Shown here: positions 33,977-41,320 of the stretch, piece by piece
Position numbering within the stretch: position 1 is the stretch's first letter
Layout of the letters: each line of letters begins with the position of its first letter
Assembly (NCBI RefSeq): GCF_009901585.1
Contig: NZ_WXYO01000009.1
Span: 124,001-188,000, forward strand
DNA from: Poritiphilus flavus
Lineage (GTDB): Bacteria > Bacteroidota > Bacteroidia > Flavobacteriales > Flavobacteriaceae
DNA length: 64,000 bases
Direction: 5' to 3'
Translations under genes and position numbers: made by a program
The notes under the pieces: generated by a model
What the model was told of the DNA's origin: nothing
The model's input: only the letters and a program-made list of their open reading frames with translations
Databases searched by the model: none

Positions 33977-35140
33977 ATGGGAAGATTGCGCAAACCAGAT
34001 TTCGATCCTCGCTATCCCTCGGTGGAAGACCTGAGGGCAAGGGCAAGGAAACGCATACCCGGTTTTGCTTTTGAATATCTGGACGGAGGCTGCAACGAAG
34101 AGGTCAACCTTCACAAAAACACCGCTCAGATCAGGGAGGTTGAATTGAAACCCAAATATTTGGATACCTTCTCAGAAGCCCGGCTGGAAACCGATTTATT
34201 TGGTCACCGTTATAGCGCACCCTTTGGTATTGCTCCTATAGGCCTTCAGGGACTCATGTGGCCAAACGCTCCTGAAATCCTCGCTAGCGCCGCCTTTGAG
34301 CACAATATCCCGTTTATTTTGAGTACGGTTACCACCAGTCCCATAGAACGGATCAGCGAGCTTACCGAAGGCAGAGCCTGGTTTCAACTATATCACCCCA
34401 GCGAGGTGGAAGTTCGGAACGACATCATTTCGAGGGCAGAGGCCGCGGGCTGCCCCGTTCTGGTCCTGCTATGTGATGTGCCCACCTTTGGTTTCCGCCC
34501 GAAAGACATTAAAAATGGATTGGCAATGCCTCCAAAAATGACTGGCAGGAATATTATGCAGATGCTGGGCAGGCCTGGCTGGGCCCTGCAAACCCTGAAA
34601 CACGGTGTTCCTCAGTTTGCTACGCTCAAACCATATATGCCCAAAAACCTGGATCTTCAGCAATTGGGAAGTTTTATGGATCAGACCTTCTCCAAGCGTA
34701 TGACCCTTGAAAAAATCGCACCGATAAGAGACCTTTGGAAGGGCAAACTGGTTCTAAAAGGAGTGGCCACCGAAGAAGATGCCCTTAAAGCCATACAGTT
34801 GGGTCTGGACGGCATAATTGTTTCCAATCACGGCGGCCGACAGTTGGATGCCGGGGAGTCTACCATAAGACCGATGACCAGGATCGCGGAAAAATACGGG
34901 GATCAGATCACTGTGATGATGGACAGCGGAATGCGTTCCGGACCGGACGTTGCAAGGGCCATAGCCAGTGGATCCCGGTTTACCTTTATGGGACGCTCTT
35001 TTATGTACGGCGTTTCCGCCCTTGGGAAGCATGGCGGCCATCACACTATTGCCTTACTGAAAACACAGTTGAAACAGATCATGGAGCAAATCGGATGTGC
35101 CGAGGTAACAGATTTTCCAAAGCATCTTGTCCGGGAGTAA
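33977..35140 (+). CDS. FMN-dependent alpha-hydroxyacid oxidase/dehydrogenase
   Basis: A 387-aa TIM-barrel flavoenzyme of the lactate dehydrogenase LldD / glycolate oxidase family. RKRIPGFAFEYLDGGCNEE starts the fold, FGIAPIGLQGLMWP follows, and VSNHGGRQLDAG holds the catalytic His and Arg. DSGMRSGPDVARAIASG binds FMN. As the last gene of the SDR-FAH-sulfatase set it would oxidise the L-lactate made by the FAH step to pyruvate. A membrane-loop region typical of respiratory LldD is present (about 195-230). Confidence 0.88.
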   Translation: MGRLRKPDFDPRYPSVEDLRARARKRIPGFAFEYLDGGCNEEVNLHKNTAQIREVELKPKYLDTFSEARLETDLFGHRYSAPFGIAPIGLQGLMWPNAPEILASAAFEHNIPFILSTVTTSPIERISELTEGRAWFQLYHPSEVEVRNDIISRAEAAGCPVLVLLCDVPTFGFRPKDIKNGLAMPPKMTGRNIMQMLGRPGWALQTLKHGVPQFATLKPYMPKNLDLQQLGSFMDQTFSKRMTLEKIAPIRDLWKGKLVLKGVATEEDALKAIQLGLDGIIVSNHGGRQLDAGESTIRPMTRIAEKYGDQITVMMDSGMRSGPDVARAIASGSRFTFMGRSFMYGVSALGKHGGHHTIALLKTQLKQIMEQIGCAEVTDFPKHLVRE

Positions 35141-35214
35141 CCCCAAGGATTTTCTTAAATAAAAATGAAGGAAGCTGCAATAAATGTTGCCTGCTTGCCT
35201 AATTAAAAGGAAAG

Positions 35215-35281
35215 AAAAAACCCTCCACTTTCTGTATCACCAAGAGTTCCCCGAAACAAAAGTGTACATTTTCATGGAGGG
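35215..35281 (-). terminator. intrinsic terminator for the 56-aa minus-strand gene
   Basis: On the minus strand, CCCTCCA pairs with TGGAGGG (35275-35281 with 35221-35227), with an inner CACTTT/AAAGTG stem. A T-run follows (A-run 35215-35220 on the plus strand). It lies 23 bp after the stop at 35304, and it faces the end of the plus-strand sugar operon. Confidence 0.6.
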
Positions 35282-35303
35282 TTAAGGTATTACGAGTTAA
35301 TGG

Positions 35304-35474
35304 TTATGTCATCAGGCTATTGAATAACGATTTCTGGTTTCGGTTGTATTTGCTTCTCAAACGAATTAAAAATCGCAATTCCGACTCCGTCAACTCATAT
35401 GCTTCTTTTATAGCCTCAATTTTATCCTTTCTGAGGTAATGTGCAAATATTTCTAATTTGTTTTCAATTTTCAT
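35304..35474 (-). CDS. 56-aa basic helical protein (candidate)
   Basis: ATG 35474 to TAA 35304 encodes a lysine/arginine-rich helical protein (MKIENKLEIFAHYLRKDK at the start; ELRFLIRLRSKYNRNQ in the second half). It is bracketed by hairpins: a terminator at 35215-35281 downstream and another at 35491-35523 upstream. No family is recognised. Charge and helix pattern suggest nucleic-acid or protein binding. It sits in the regulatory gap beside the caspase operon. Confidence 0.5.
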   Translation of the reverse strand: MKIENKLEIFAHYLRKDKIEAIKEAYELTESELRFLIRLRSKYNRNQKSLFNSLMT

Positions 35475-35490
35475 AGCAAAACTCTTTAAA

Positions 35491-35523
35491 AACCCGACAT
35501 TTTTTGTAGGGCAATGCCGGGTT
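35491..35523 (-). terminator. strong hairpin, terminator-like on minus strand
   Basis: AACCCGACATT and AATGCCGGGTT form an 11-bp stem (one mismatch) with an 11-base loop. On the minus strand it ends GGGTTTTT, so it would stop transcripts coming from 35722 or attenuate the 56-aa gene whose ATG is 17 bp on. The plus-strand T-run is shorter. Confidence 0.6.
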
Positions 35524-35722
35524 TTAACTAGGTCAACTTAACTAACTCAATATTTTGTGTTTAAAGCAACTAGCTTTGGCGATTTGTCCCGGAGCCCGCA
35601 TTCCAGATGGGTATTCAGATCGCTGTTCATGAGGTATCGGACGATAGTATGATGAAACCATCGAAGAAAGGACATCGGGGAATAATTCATTTTGATCGCT
35701 TAAGTAAATTGCTTTGTATATA
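35491..35722 (-). ncRNA. candidate small transcript (sRNA or 39-71-aa peptide mRNA)
   Basis: Promoter-like boxes at 35728-35757 and a terminator at 35491-35523 bound a ~230-nt minus-strand unit. It holds an open frame ending at 35542. A TTG at 35757 would be upstream of the predicted transcript, so only the shorter 39-codon frame from ATG 35661 would be translated. No homology is recognised for either. Whether RNA or peptide is the product cannot be told. Confidence 0.3.
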
Positions 35723-35727
35723 GGACG

Positions 35728-35757
35728 CAAAATAGTGTTGAAACAGAGGTCGATCAA
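35728..35757 (-). promoter_or_regulatory. candidate promoter, minus strand
   Basis: On the minus strand TTG (35757-35755) and TATTTTG (35734-35728) are 20 bp apart, close to the -33/-7 spacing of Bacteroidota promoters. The -7 box lacks one T of TAnnTTTG. A dyad directly abuts the -33 box, where an activator would bind. Confidence 0.4.
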
Positions 35758-35774
35758 TACCCAACAATGGGTAT
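35757..35774. promoter_or_regulatory. dyad ATACCC-N6-GGGTAT
   Basis: A perfect 6-bp inverted repeat centred on AACAAT. It adjoins the minus-strand -33 box. On the plus strand a T-run follows, so a terminator reading is also possible. Related CCC/GGG dyads lie at 35931-35947 and 36037-36054. Confidence 0.4.
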
Positions 35775-35930
35775 TTTTTAAGAAAATCCGTGAGAAAATT
35801 CAACAAAATTGTAATTCGTTTACAAATACGGCATGGAAAGCCTAAAAAAGGTGTCGAAAATCATAATTAAAAACCTTGATATTTCTAATAATATGGGCGG
35901 TGTTCCTTAAATTGGCTTAGAAGTTCTTTT

Positions 35931-35947
35931 GGGTATTTCAAAGACCC
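35931..35947. promoter_or_regulatory. dyad GGGT-N9-ACCC
   Basis: A 4-bp inverted repeat of the same bases as the neighbouring dyads but in the opposite arm order. It is weak on its own and listed because three such elements fall in 300 bp. Between these elements 35775-36093 shows only AT-rich sequence. Confidence 0.25.
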
Positions 35948-36036
35948 GCTGATTCCTAAATAGAATATGTAAAAAGTATTATATTACTTACATTTTCAAT
36001 TCTTTATTCTTTCATTTTGAGCATTTTAATATAAAA

Positions 36037-36054
36037 ATCCCTATCAATGGGGAT
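36037..36054. promoter_or_regulatory. dyad ATCCC-N8-GGGAT upstream of the caspase gene
   Basis: The inverted repeat is centred about 48 bp before ATG 36094 and shares a CAATGGG stretch with the dyad at 35757-35774. Position fits an activator site. The response regulator encoded at 39426 in the same operon is a natural candidate to bind it. Confidence 0.35.
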
Positions 36055-36093
36055 AGTATTTCTGAACTTAAAAGTCTTACTTGTTTCATATTT

Positions 36094-36798
36094 ATGACTC
36101 GTCTCTCCCTAATTGTCGGAATTAATTATTACCGTGATGCCAATACCCTGATTTCCTGCCTGCAGGATATCCGGGATTGGAAAGATCTTTTAATGCAAAA
36201 GTTTGACTTTCCCGTCTCAAGTATTCGCATGCTTACCCAGGTAAAGGAAACTACAAAGAGGTCAATTCTCGACTCCTACCGGGATTTTTTATCTGCGCTG
36301 AAGGCTGGAGATTACGGAATTTTCATTTTCTCCGGTCATGGAGGACAATTTATTGTGGACGAAGGCGGAAAGCAAGAGCTGGTAGAAGGTCTTAGAACCA
36401 GTGACGATGTGATTTACAGCACTGAAATCCGTCAGCTTCTTGAATCCCACTTGAATCCGCATAGCCGTTTGGTTACCGTCATTGATGCCTGCCACTCCGG
36501 GGGAGCGACACTTCAGGGGTCCTCTGTCCCGAGTCCATGGCGCTCAGATCATCAGAATCATGTAGTATTGACCTCCTGCCGGCAATCGGAGCGTGCCTAC
36601 GGAGACGCAATTGGCGGAACAATGAGAGGAGTCTTTACATATTATCTGTCTCAATCCTTGCAACAATCCCAAAAACTGACATTCAGAGAGTTTTTGGATT
36701 ATATAAAAAACCATTTGCCCAATAAGCAAAAGGGCTACCACCAAACCCCACAATTTTTTGGTACCCCCGAAAATTTAGACCAAAGTATAATTGTGTAA
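36094..36798 (+). CDS. caspase-family (metacaspase-like) cysteine protease
   Basis: A 234-aa stand-alone caspase-fold peptidase (C14). The catalytic dyad is His82 in FIFSGHGGQF and Cys133 in VIDACHSGGA. The fold begins with SLIVGINYY and a p10-like half follows (VVLTSCRQSERAYGD; FTYYLSQSL). There is no signal peptide or prodomain, so it is cytoplasmic. Bacterial homologues cleave after Arg/Lys or Asp and often act in programmed death or as effector-processing proteases. It leads an operon with an unknown protein and a two-component system, and converges on the injection-system operon. Either toxin processing or lysis for particle release is conceivable. Confidence 0.88.
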   Translation: MTRLSLIVGINYYRDANTLISCLQDIRDWKDLLMQKFDFPVSSIRMLTQVKETTKRSILDSYRDFLSALKAGDYGIFIFSGHGGQFIVDEGGKQELVEGLRTSDDVIYSTEIRQLLESHLNPHSRLVTVIDACHSGGATLQGSSVPSPWRSDHQNHVVLTSCRQSERAYGDAIGGTMRGVFTYYLSQSLQQSQKLTFREFLDYIKNHLPNKQKGYHQTPQFFGTPENLDQSIIV

Positions 36799-36816
36799 CC
36801 ATTAAAACCCATACCG

Positions 36817-37563
36817 ATGCATGAAAATTTGAAGTATAATTTGAAATTAGATGAAGGCATAGCTGCTTTTGAGACATTAAACATCAGTGATACCCCAACT
36901 GCTGAAGAAAAGGCCCAGATCGCTGATTGGCAACCCATCTTTTCTGAGACAAATTACGGAACCCACTATCTGATCTATGCGAAGTTTTTAGGAAAGAAGA
37001 TTGACAAAGACGCGTTTCAGGTGGACAGGGTGCAGTTGTATCTGCAGAATTTTTCAGGTGGTGTTACCATTGGCATGACAGGAAAGGTAGATTTCTTCCA
37101 GTCAGCAAAAGACGCTACGGATCCGGATTACAAGGATCCCAGGTACCCCAACCGCCAGAAGTACAAGATCCAGGTAGGTTTACAGGGGATGGCAACCAAT
37201 CAGGTCATGGATCACTACAAGCCTGAGAAGGAGATAGTGCTTAAAACCGGTGACATTGTTCAGGCAGAGGCTTTCTTCATTCCGGTGGATACCGGTATTT
37301 CAAAGATCTTTGATCCGGATGATATGACCAATTGCTGTTTTGTAGATGAAATATTTATGGAACGAAACGGGGATGAAATTTTTGTAACTTCAGTAGGCGA
37401 AACCCGCCTGAGGGATTTAGCGGCTTTTGAACGTATCGATCCGAAACAACTTGGTAAAATAAATATTGACCTTAATAAACCCCAAGATGGCGGTGGCGGT
37501 CCCGAAGAGCGGGGAAGTTATCACCCCTGCAAGCCTACCAGCGCCATTGTGGACGTACAATAA
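36817..37563 (+). CDS. protein of unknown function between caspase and sensor kinase
   Basis: A 248-aa protein without signal peptide or membrane segment; no family is recognised. The central part (about 45-180) is beta-rich (THYLIYAKFLGKK, VQLYLQNFSGGVTIGMTG), followed by a CC pair (DMTNCCFVDEIF) and a disordered Gly/Pro tail (GGGGPEERGSYHPC). It starts 18 bp after the caspase and its stop abuts the kinase ATG without a gap, so co-expression is certain in all but name. It may be the caspase's substrate, inhibitor or adaptor. Confidence 0.7.
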   Translation: MHENLKYNLKLDEGIAAFETLNISDTPTAEEKAQIADWQPIFSETNYGTHYLIYAKFLGKKIDKDAFQVDRVQLYLQNFSGGVTIGMTGKVDFFQSAKDATDPDYKDPRYPNRQKYKIQVGLQGMATNQVMDHYKPEKEIVLKTGDIVQAEAFFIPVDTGISKIFDPDDMTNCCFVDEIFMERNGDEIFVTSVGETRLRDLAAFERIDPKQLGKINIDLNKPQDGGGGPEERGSYHPCKPTSAIVDVQ

Positions 37564-39429
37564 ATGAAGTATAGAATATCCTTTATGTTTCTAATTTTGG
37601 GCGCCTTTGTTTCAGGCGCCCAAAATCCGTCAGCTCTTATAGACCGATTCCGGTTTTACGAGCTGGATACCGTTTCCATCAACCTTGACCAATACCATCA
37701 GGATGAAAAGCAGTTGATTCTGTGGCGCTTAGATTTTTTGAAAGAGTACGATATCAGTTCAGGACGCCATGATGAAATACTGAATTTCGAAGCATCCAAA
37801 TTGCCGACTTCCCTGGCCCGCTTTCTGTATTATCTCAACTATGGAGATTATCTGTTTTATAAACACGATGATTCAAATACGGAAGCTAAGGATGCCTATG
37901 TAAGCGCCTTGGATATTGCCCTTGAAAAAAAAGATAAGAAACTGATATGCGAAGCGCTTAAAGGCCTTCTAAGTCTTAACCGCCAGTCTTATCTCCTCCG
38001 TAACAATACGGCTTCTCCTTATTTGCAATTGTATGAGCAACACAAGTATGACGAACTGGAAGACATCACCTATACCTATTACAAACTGATTTTCGATTTC
38101 CAATACATTGAAGTAGAAAGATGGGATAAGAACACCGCCCAAAAACTTCTGGATTTTGCAAAGAGCAGTCCTCACCATATGATCAATGGTAAAATATTCT
38201 ATTTGTTGGATAGTTATGCTGAGGCCCAGGGAGATTTTGGGGGAGCAAGTTCGTTGAGCAAGCTGGCCCTGGAGGAATTCAAGAAGATCCCGTACAAATT
38301 TGCATCCACCCAAATTAAGAACACTTATATCAGTCTGGCCCGTAACTATGTACTGGATAAGGATTTTAAGAATGCCCAGTACGCGCTGGATCAAATCGAT
38401 ACTGATCACCGCAACAATCTTGAAAAGGAGAACTATCGCTTCGTTTACTATTATCAGGCCCTTATTGATTCTGTTAATCGGGATTTTAATAATGCTTTCA
38501 ACAATCTAAGGATACACAACTATGAAAGCGAAATTGTACTGGATGCCAGAAACAAGAAACTTTTTGACGAACTGGAAGCTAAATACCAAAACGTTAAAAA
38601 AGAGCAGGAAAATCAGGTTTTACAGGCCAATATCAGAAAGGAACAGCGAGAAAAACAGTATCTGTTGCTCGGAACCGCGGCTGTAGTACTCTTTGGCGGC
38701 CTTATCGCGATGTTGTTATACCAGAACAAGGCAAAAAAGCAGAAATTGGCAGAGCAGGAAAAATTGCTGGAACAACAAAAAGTGGAAAATCTGCTGAAAG
38801 AACAGGAATTGATAAATATAGATGCCATGATCACTGGCCAGGAGAAAGAAAGACAACGTGTGGCTAATGAACTACATGACGATCTTGGAAGCCTCATGGC
38901 TACGGTCAGGCTCCATTTTGACAATATCCAGGGTGACAGGGAGGACCCGGCATTGCGGAAAGCGCAGAAACTCCTGGAGGAGGCTTATGAGAAAATAAGA
39001 GGCATAGCACATTCTAAAAATTCAGGGGTAATGGCCAATCAGGGCCTGCTTCCGGCGGTGCAAAAAATGGCCCATACCATCAGCGGCACCAATGCCCTGG
39101 AAGTAACTGTGGAGGATTACGGTATGGAAGAACGTATGGAAAATTCATTGGAACTGGCTATCTTCAGGATGATCCAGGAATTGGTGGCCAATATCATCAA
39201 ACACGCGAAAGCCACAAGGGCCTCCATTCAGTTCACCCAGCACGAGGACAATCTCAACATCATTGTGGAAGACAATGGCGTTGGATTCAAAGGAAGCAGC
39301 TTTGGGGCCTTTAAAAGCGGAATGGGGCTTTCGAGTATTGAAAAAAGGGTGGAATTCCTGGAAGGTAGTTTTACAGTAGACAGTGTGCCTGGCAAAGGCA
39401 CCTCAATTTTAATTGACATTCCGGTATGA
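37564..39429 (+). CDS. sensor histidine kinase with periplasmic TPR-like domain
   Basis: A signal peptide (MKYRISFMFLILGAFVSGAQ) and a ~340-residue helical, TPR-like sensor part precede one membrane helix (about 366-386). A coiled coil and HisKA_3 domain follow, with phospho-acceptor His438 in RQRVANELHDDLGSLM. The HATPase domain has NIIKHAKATRAS (N box), VEDNGVGF (G1) and GMGLSSIEKRVEFL (G2). It overlaps the response-regulator gene by the classic ATGA. This architecture is the NarX/LuxR-type kinase common in Bacteroidota. Confidence 0.92.
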   Translation: MKYRISFMFLILGAFVSGAQNPSALIDRFRFYELDTVSINLDQYHQDEKQLILWRLDFLKEYDISSGRHDEILNFEASKLPTSLARFLYYLNYGDYLFYKHDDSNTEAKDAYVSALDIALEKKDKKLICEALKGLLSLNRQSYLLRNNTASPYLQLYEQHKYDELEDITYTYYKLIFDFQYIEVERWDKNTAQKLLDFAKSSPHHMINGKIFYLLDSYAEAQGDFGGASSLSKLALEEFKKIPYKFASTQIKNTYISLARNYVLDKDFKNAQYALDQIDTDHRNNLEKENYRFVYYYQALIDSVNRDFNNAFNNLRIHNYESEIVLDARNKKLFDELEAKYQNVKKEQENQVLQANIRKEQREKQYLLLGTAAVVLFGGLIAMLLYQNKAKKQKLAEQEKLLEQQKVENLLKEQELINIDAMITGQEKERQRVANELHDDLGSLMATVRLHFDNIQGDREDPALRKAQKLLEEAYEKIRGIAHSKNSGVMANQGLLPAVQKMAHTISGTNALEVTVEDYGMEERMENSLELAIFRMIQELVANIIKHAKATRASIQFTQHEDNLNIIVEDNGVGFKGSSFGAFKSGMGLSSIEKRVEFLEGSFTVDSVPGKGTSILIDIPV

Positions 39430-40040
39430 TACATCTTGCCATAGCTGAAGATCATCAGGCCTTAATCGATGGGATTGCCTCCTATATAGAGTTTGAGGAT
39501 GACATCGCTTTGGTGGGTTACGCCAATGATGGTGAAGAATTGCTTAAACTGGTAAAGCAAAAAGAACCGCAGGTGATACTCTGCGACATCAGGATGCCGA
39601 AGATAGACGGCATAGAAGTGACCAAGAAAATCCTTGCTATGAGACCGCTTACCAGGGTCGTCGCTTTTACGATGTTTGACCAGGAAGAGGCGATCAAACA
39701 AATGCTCGATGCGGGAGCTGTTGGCTATATCCTTAAAAGCTCTTCCCTCAAGATCGTGTTGGAAGCCATCAGAAGCGTGGCAGGCGGGAATACCTATTTC
39801 GACAAAAAAATACATTTACCGGTAGCGGACAAGAACCATTCGAAAAGCATACTTTCTTCAAGGGAAAAACAGATCCTTGGTTTGATCGGTAGGGGGAAGA
39901 CCTCAAGCGAAATAGCCGACGAACTCTATATCGGGAAAAGCACTGTGGATACCCATCGCAAAAATATGATCCGCAAACTCGGACTTAGCGGCCCGGGAGA
40001 GTTATTACGATATGCCGTAGAGAAGAAATACGACTTTTAA
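39426..40040 (+). CDS. NarL/LuxR-type response regulator
   Basis: The receiver domain (1-~120) has the acidic pair at Asp9 region and phospho-acceptor Asp54 in ILCDIRMPKIDG. It also has Thr/Lys switch residues (AFTMFDQ, YILKSS). The C-terminal LuxR helix-turn-helix is about residues 140-200 (LSSREKQILGLIGRGKTSSE, then TVDTHRKNMIRKLGL). It forms a pair with the kinase just upstream. Its stop overlaps the stop of the convergent ATPase gene by 4 bp, so the two operons meet tail to tail with no terminator. Likely targets are the dyads upstream of this operon or the eCIS promoter beyond the window. Confidence 0.93.
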   Translation: MIHLAIAEDHQALIDGIASYIEFEDDIALVGYANDGEELLKLVKQKEPQVILCDIRMPKIDGIEVTKKILAMRPLTRVVAFTMFDQEEAIKQMLDAGAVGYILKSSSLKIVLEAIRSVAGGNTYFDKKIHLPVADKNHSKSILSSREKQILGLIGRGKTSSEIADELYIGKSTVDTHRKNMIRKLGLSGPGELLRYAVEKKYDF

Positions 40041-41320
40041 GCGTAAACAGAGAATACCTTCCCTTCTTTTTCCACTTCCCGACGGATCCCCTTAAGTACA
40101 TCCTCCTTAAAGATCTCATCACTGCGTTTTGAGATGGATTTTAGACAGGCGTACTGCACTACGTTGATAATGTTTCCGCCGCTCAGTTCGTAATCACTTA
40201 TCAGGGCCGGAATATCACTGCGTTTCTCAAATCGGATGTTCTCCGGGAATGCCTTATGAGCAATCAGCTGCCGTTCGTATTTATTCGGAAAGGGGAATTT
40301 AATGATGGCATTGAAACGCCTAAGGAAGGCCTCGTCAATATTGGATTTAAAATTGGAAGAAAGGATTACCAGCCCCTCAAAATCTTCAACGCGCTGTAAC
40401 AGATAACTGACTTCCTGGTTCGCGTAACGGTCATGCGCGTCCTTTACCCCTGTACGTTTCCCGAAAATAGCATCCGCCTCGTCAAAAAATAGTATCCAGT
40501 CACGGTTTCTGGCCTTTTGGAACAGTCGCTCAAGGTTTTTTTCCGTTTCGCCAATGTATTTGGAAACCACGGTGGATAGATCTACCCGGTAAACCGGCTT
40601 TTTGGTGTATTTGCCCAATAGGGTAGCGGTCAGGGTCTTGCCGGTACCCGAGGGACCGTGAAACAGGGCGCGATATCCCGGTTTGATCTTTTTGGCCATT
40701 TGCCATTGCTGCATGAGAATATCATTATGAGCGATCCAGATCCGCAATTCTTCAATTTGCTCTCTGACTTCCTCCGTCAGCACCAGGTCTGTCCATTCCA
40801 GTTCGGTAAATATTTCCCGGGCCGGGAATTCAGGACTGAACCTGGGTTTGCTGCGTTCGCCTGTCAGGAAGTAATCCACATAATCCTGGGTCATGAGTAG
40901 CCTCCCGCTCATCTGAGGTTCACCTTCAGGAACTGCTTCCAGGTAAAGAATGCCCTCTTTAACCAAAGGCGCTGATTCTGCCAGCATGGCCGCGACCGCA
41001 ATCCTTGCCTCAGGATCTGACCCTGCCAGTATAAACTGGGCAGTTTCCCCTGTAGGAATAACACCTCGGTGGTTTTTTCCCTTTACCCCTCCAAATTCCG
41101 GGAATTCGCCGCCCTGAGGCATGAATTCCTGAAGGATTGAGGTAAAGAAATCCGGTTGGATATGCGGAACAATGGCGAGAGCCAGAAGTAAATCACAATG
41201 CATATCTCTATTTAAATCGGAAGGCTTTTGATTGTTTAAAGAGCAATCATGCGTTAATCTGTTTTTTATGGCCTCTTTTAGTTTATTTATTAAGGCCGTT
41301 GTAGTTTTTGGCTTAATCAT
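40037..41320 (-). CDS. eCIS AAA+ ATPase (Afp15-like)
   Basis: ATG 41320 is preferred over 41340: GGAG lies 5 bases before it and it overlaps the upstream stop by 8 bp. The N-terminal ~180 residues are a family-specific domain. The AAA+ module has Walker A GPSGTGKT (about 222-229), Walker B ILFFDEAD (about 276-283) and sensor 1 VILSSNFKSNID, with an arginine finger in FLRRF. In Afp and PVC systems this ATPase is required for particle assembly or function. It is the last gene of the injection-system operon and converges with the response-regulator gene. Confidence 0.9.
   Translation of the reverse strand: MIKPKTTTALINKLKEAIKNRLTHDCSLNNQKPSDLNRDMHCDLLLALAIVPHIQPDFFTSILQEFMPQGGEFPEFGGVKGKNHRGVIPTGETAQFILAGSDPEARIAVAAMLAESAPLVKEGILYLEAVPEGEPQMSGRLLMTQDYVDYFLTGERSKPRFSPEFPAREIFTELEWTDLVLTEEVREQIEELRIWIAHNDILMQQWQMAKKIKPGYRALFHGPSGTGKTLTATLLGKYTKKPVYRVDLSTVVSKYIGETEKNLERLFQKARNRDWILFFDEADAIFGKRTGVKDAHDRYANQEVSYLLQRVEDFEGLVILSSNFKSNIDEAFLRRFNAIIKFPFPNKYERQLIAHKAFPENIRFEKRSDIPALISDYELSGGNIINVVQYACLKSISKRSDEIFKEDVLKGIRREVEKEGKVFSVYA

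Noticed and set aside
35542-35757. 71-aa minus-strand protein starting at TTG 35757
   Set aside because: The TTG overlaps the predicted -33 box, so a transcript from that promoter would not include it. Kept only as a candidate small transcript with a shorter frame.
35757-35779. Intrinsic terminator reading of the ATACCC/GGGTAT dyad on the plus strand
   Set aside because: A T-run does follow, but there is no plus-strand gene nearby upstream to terminate, the stem is only 6 bp, and the placement next to a -33 box favours an operator. Left open in the feature entry.
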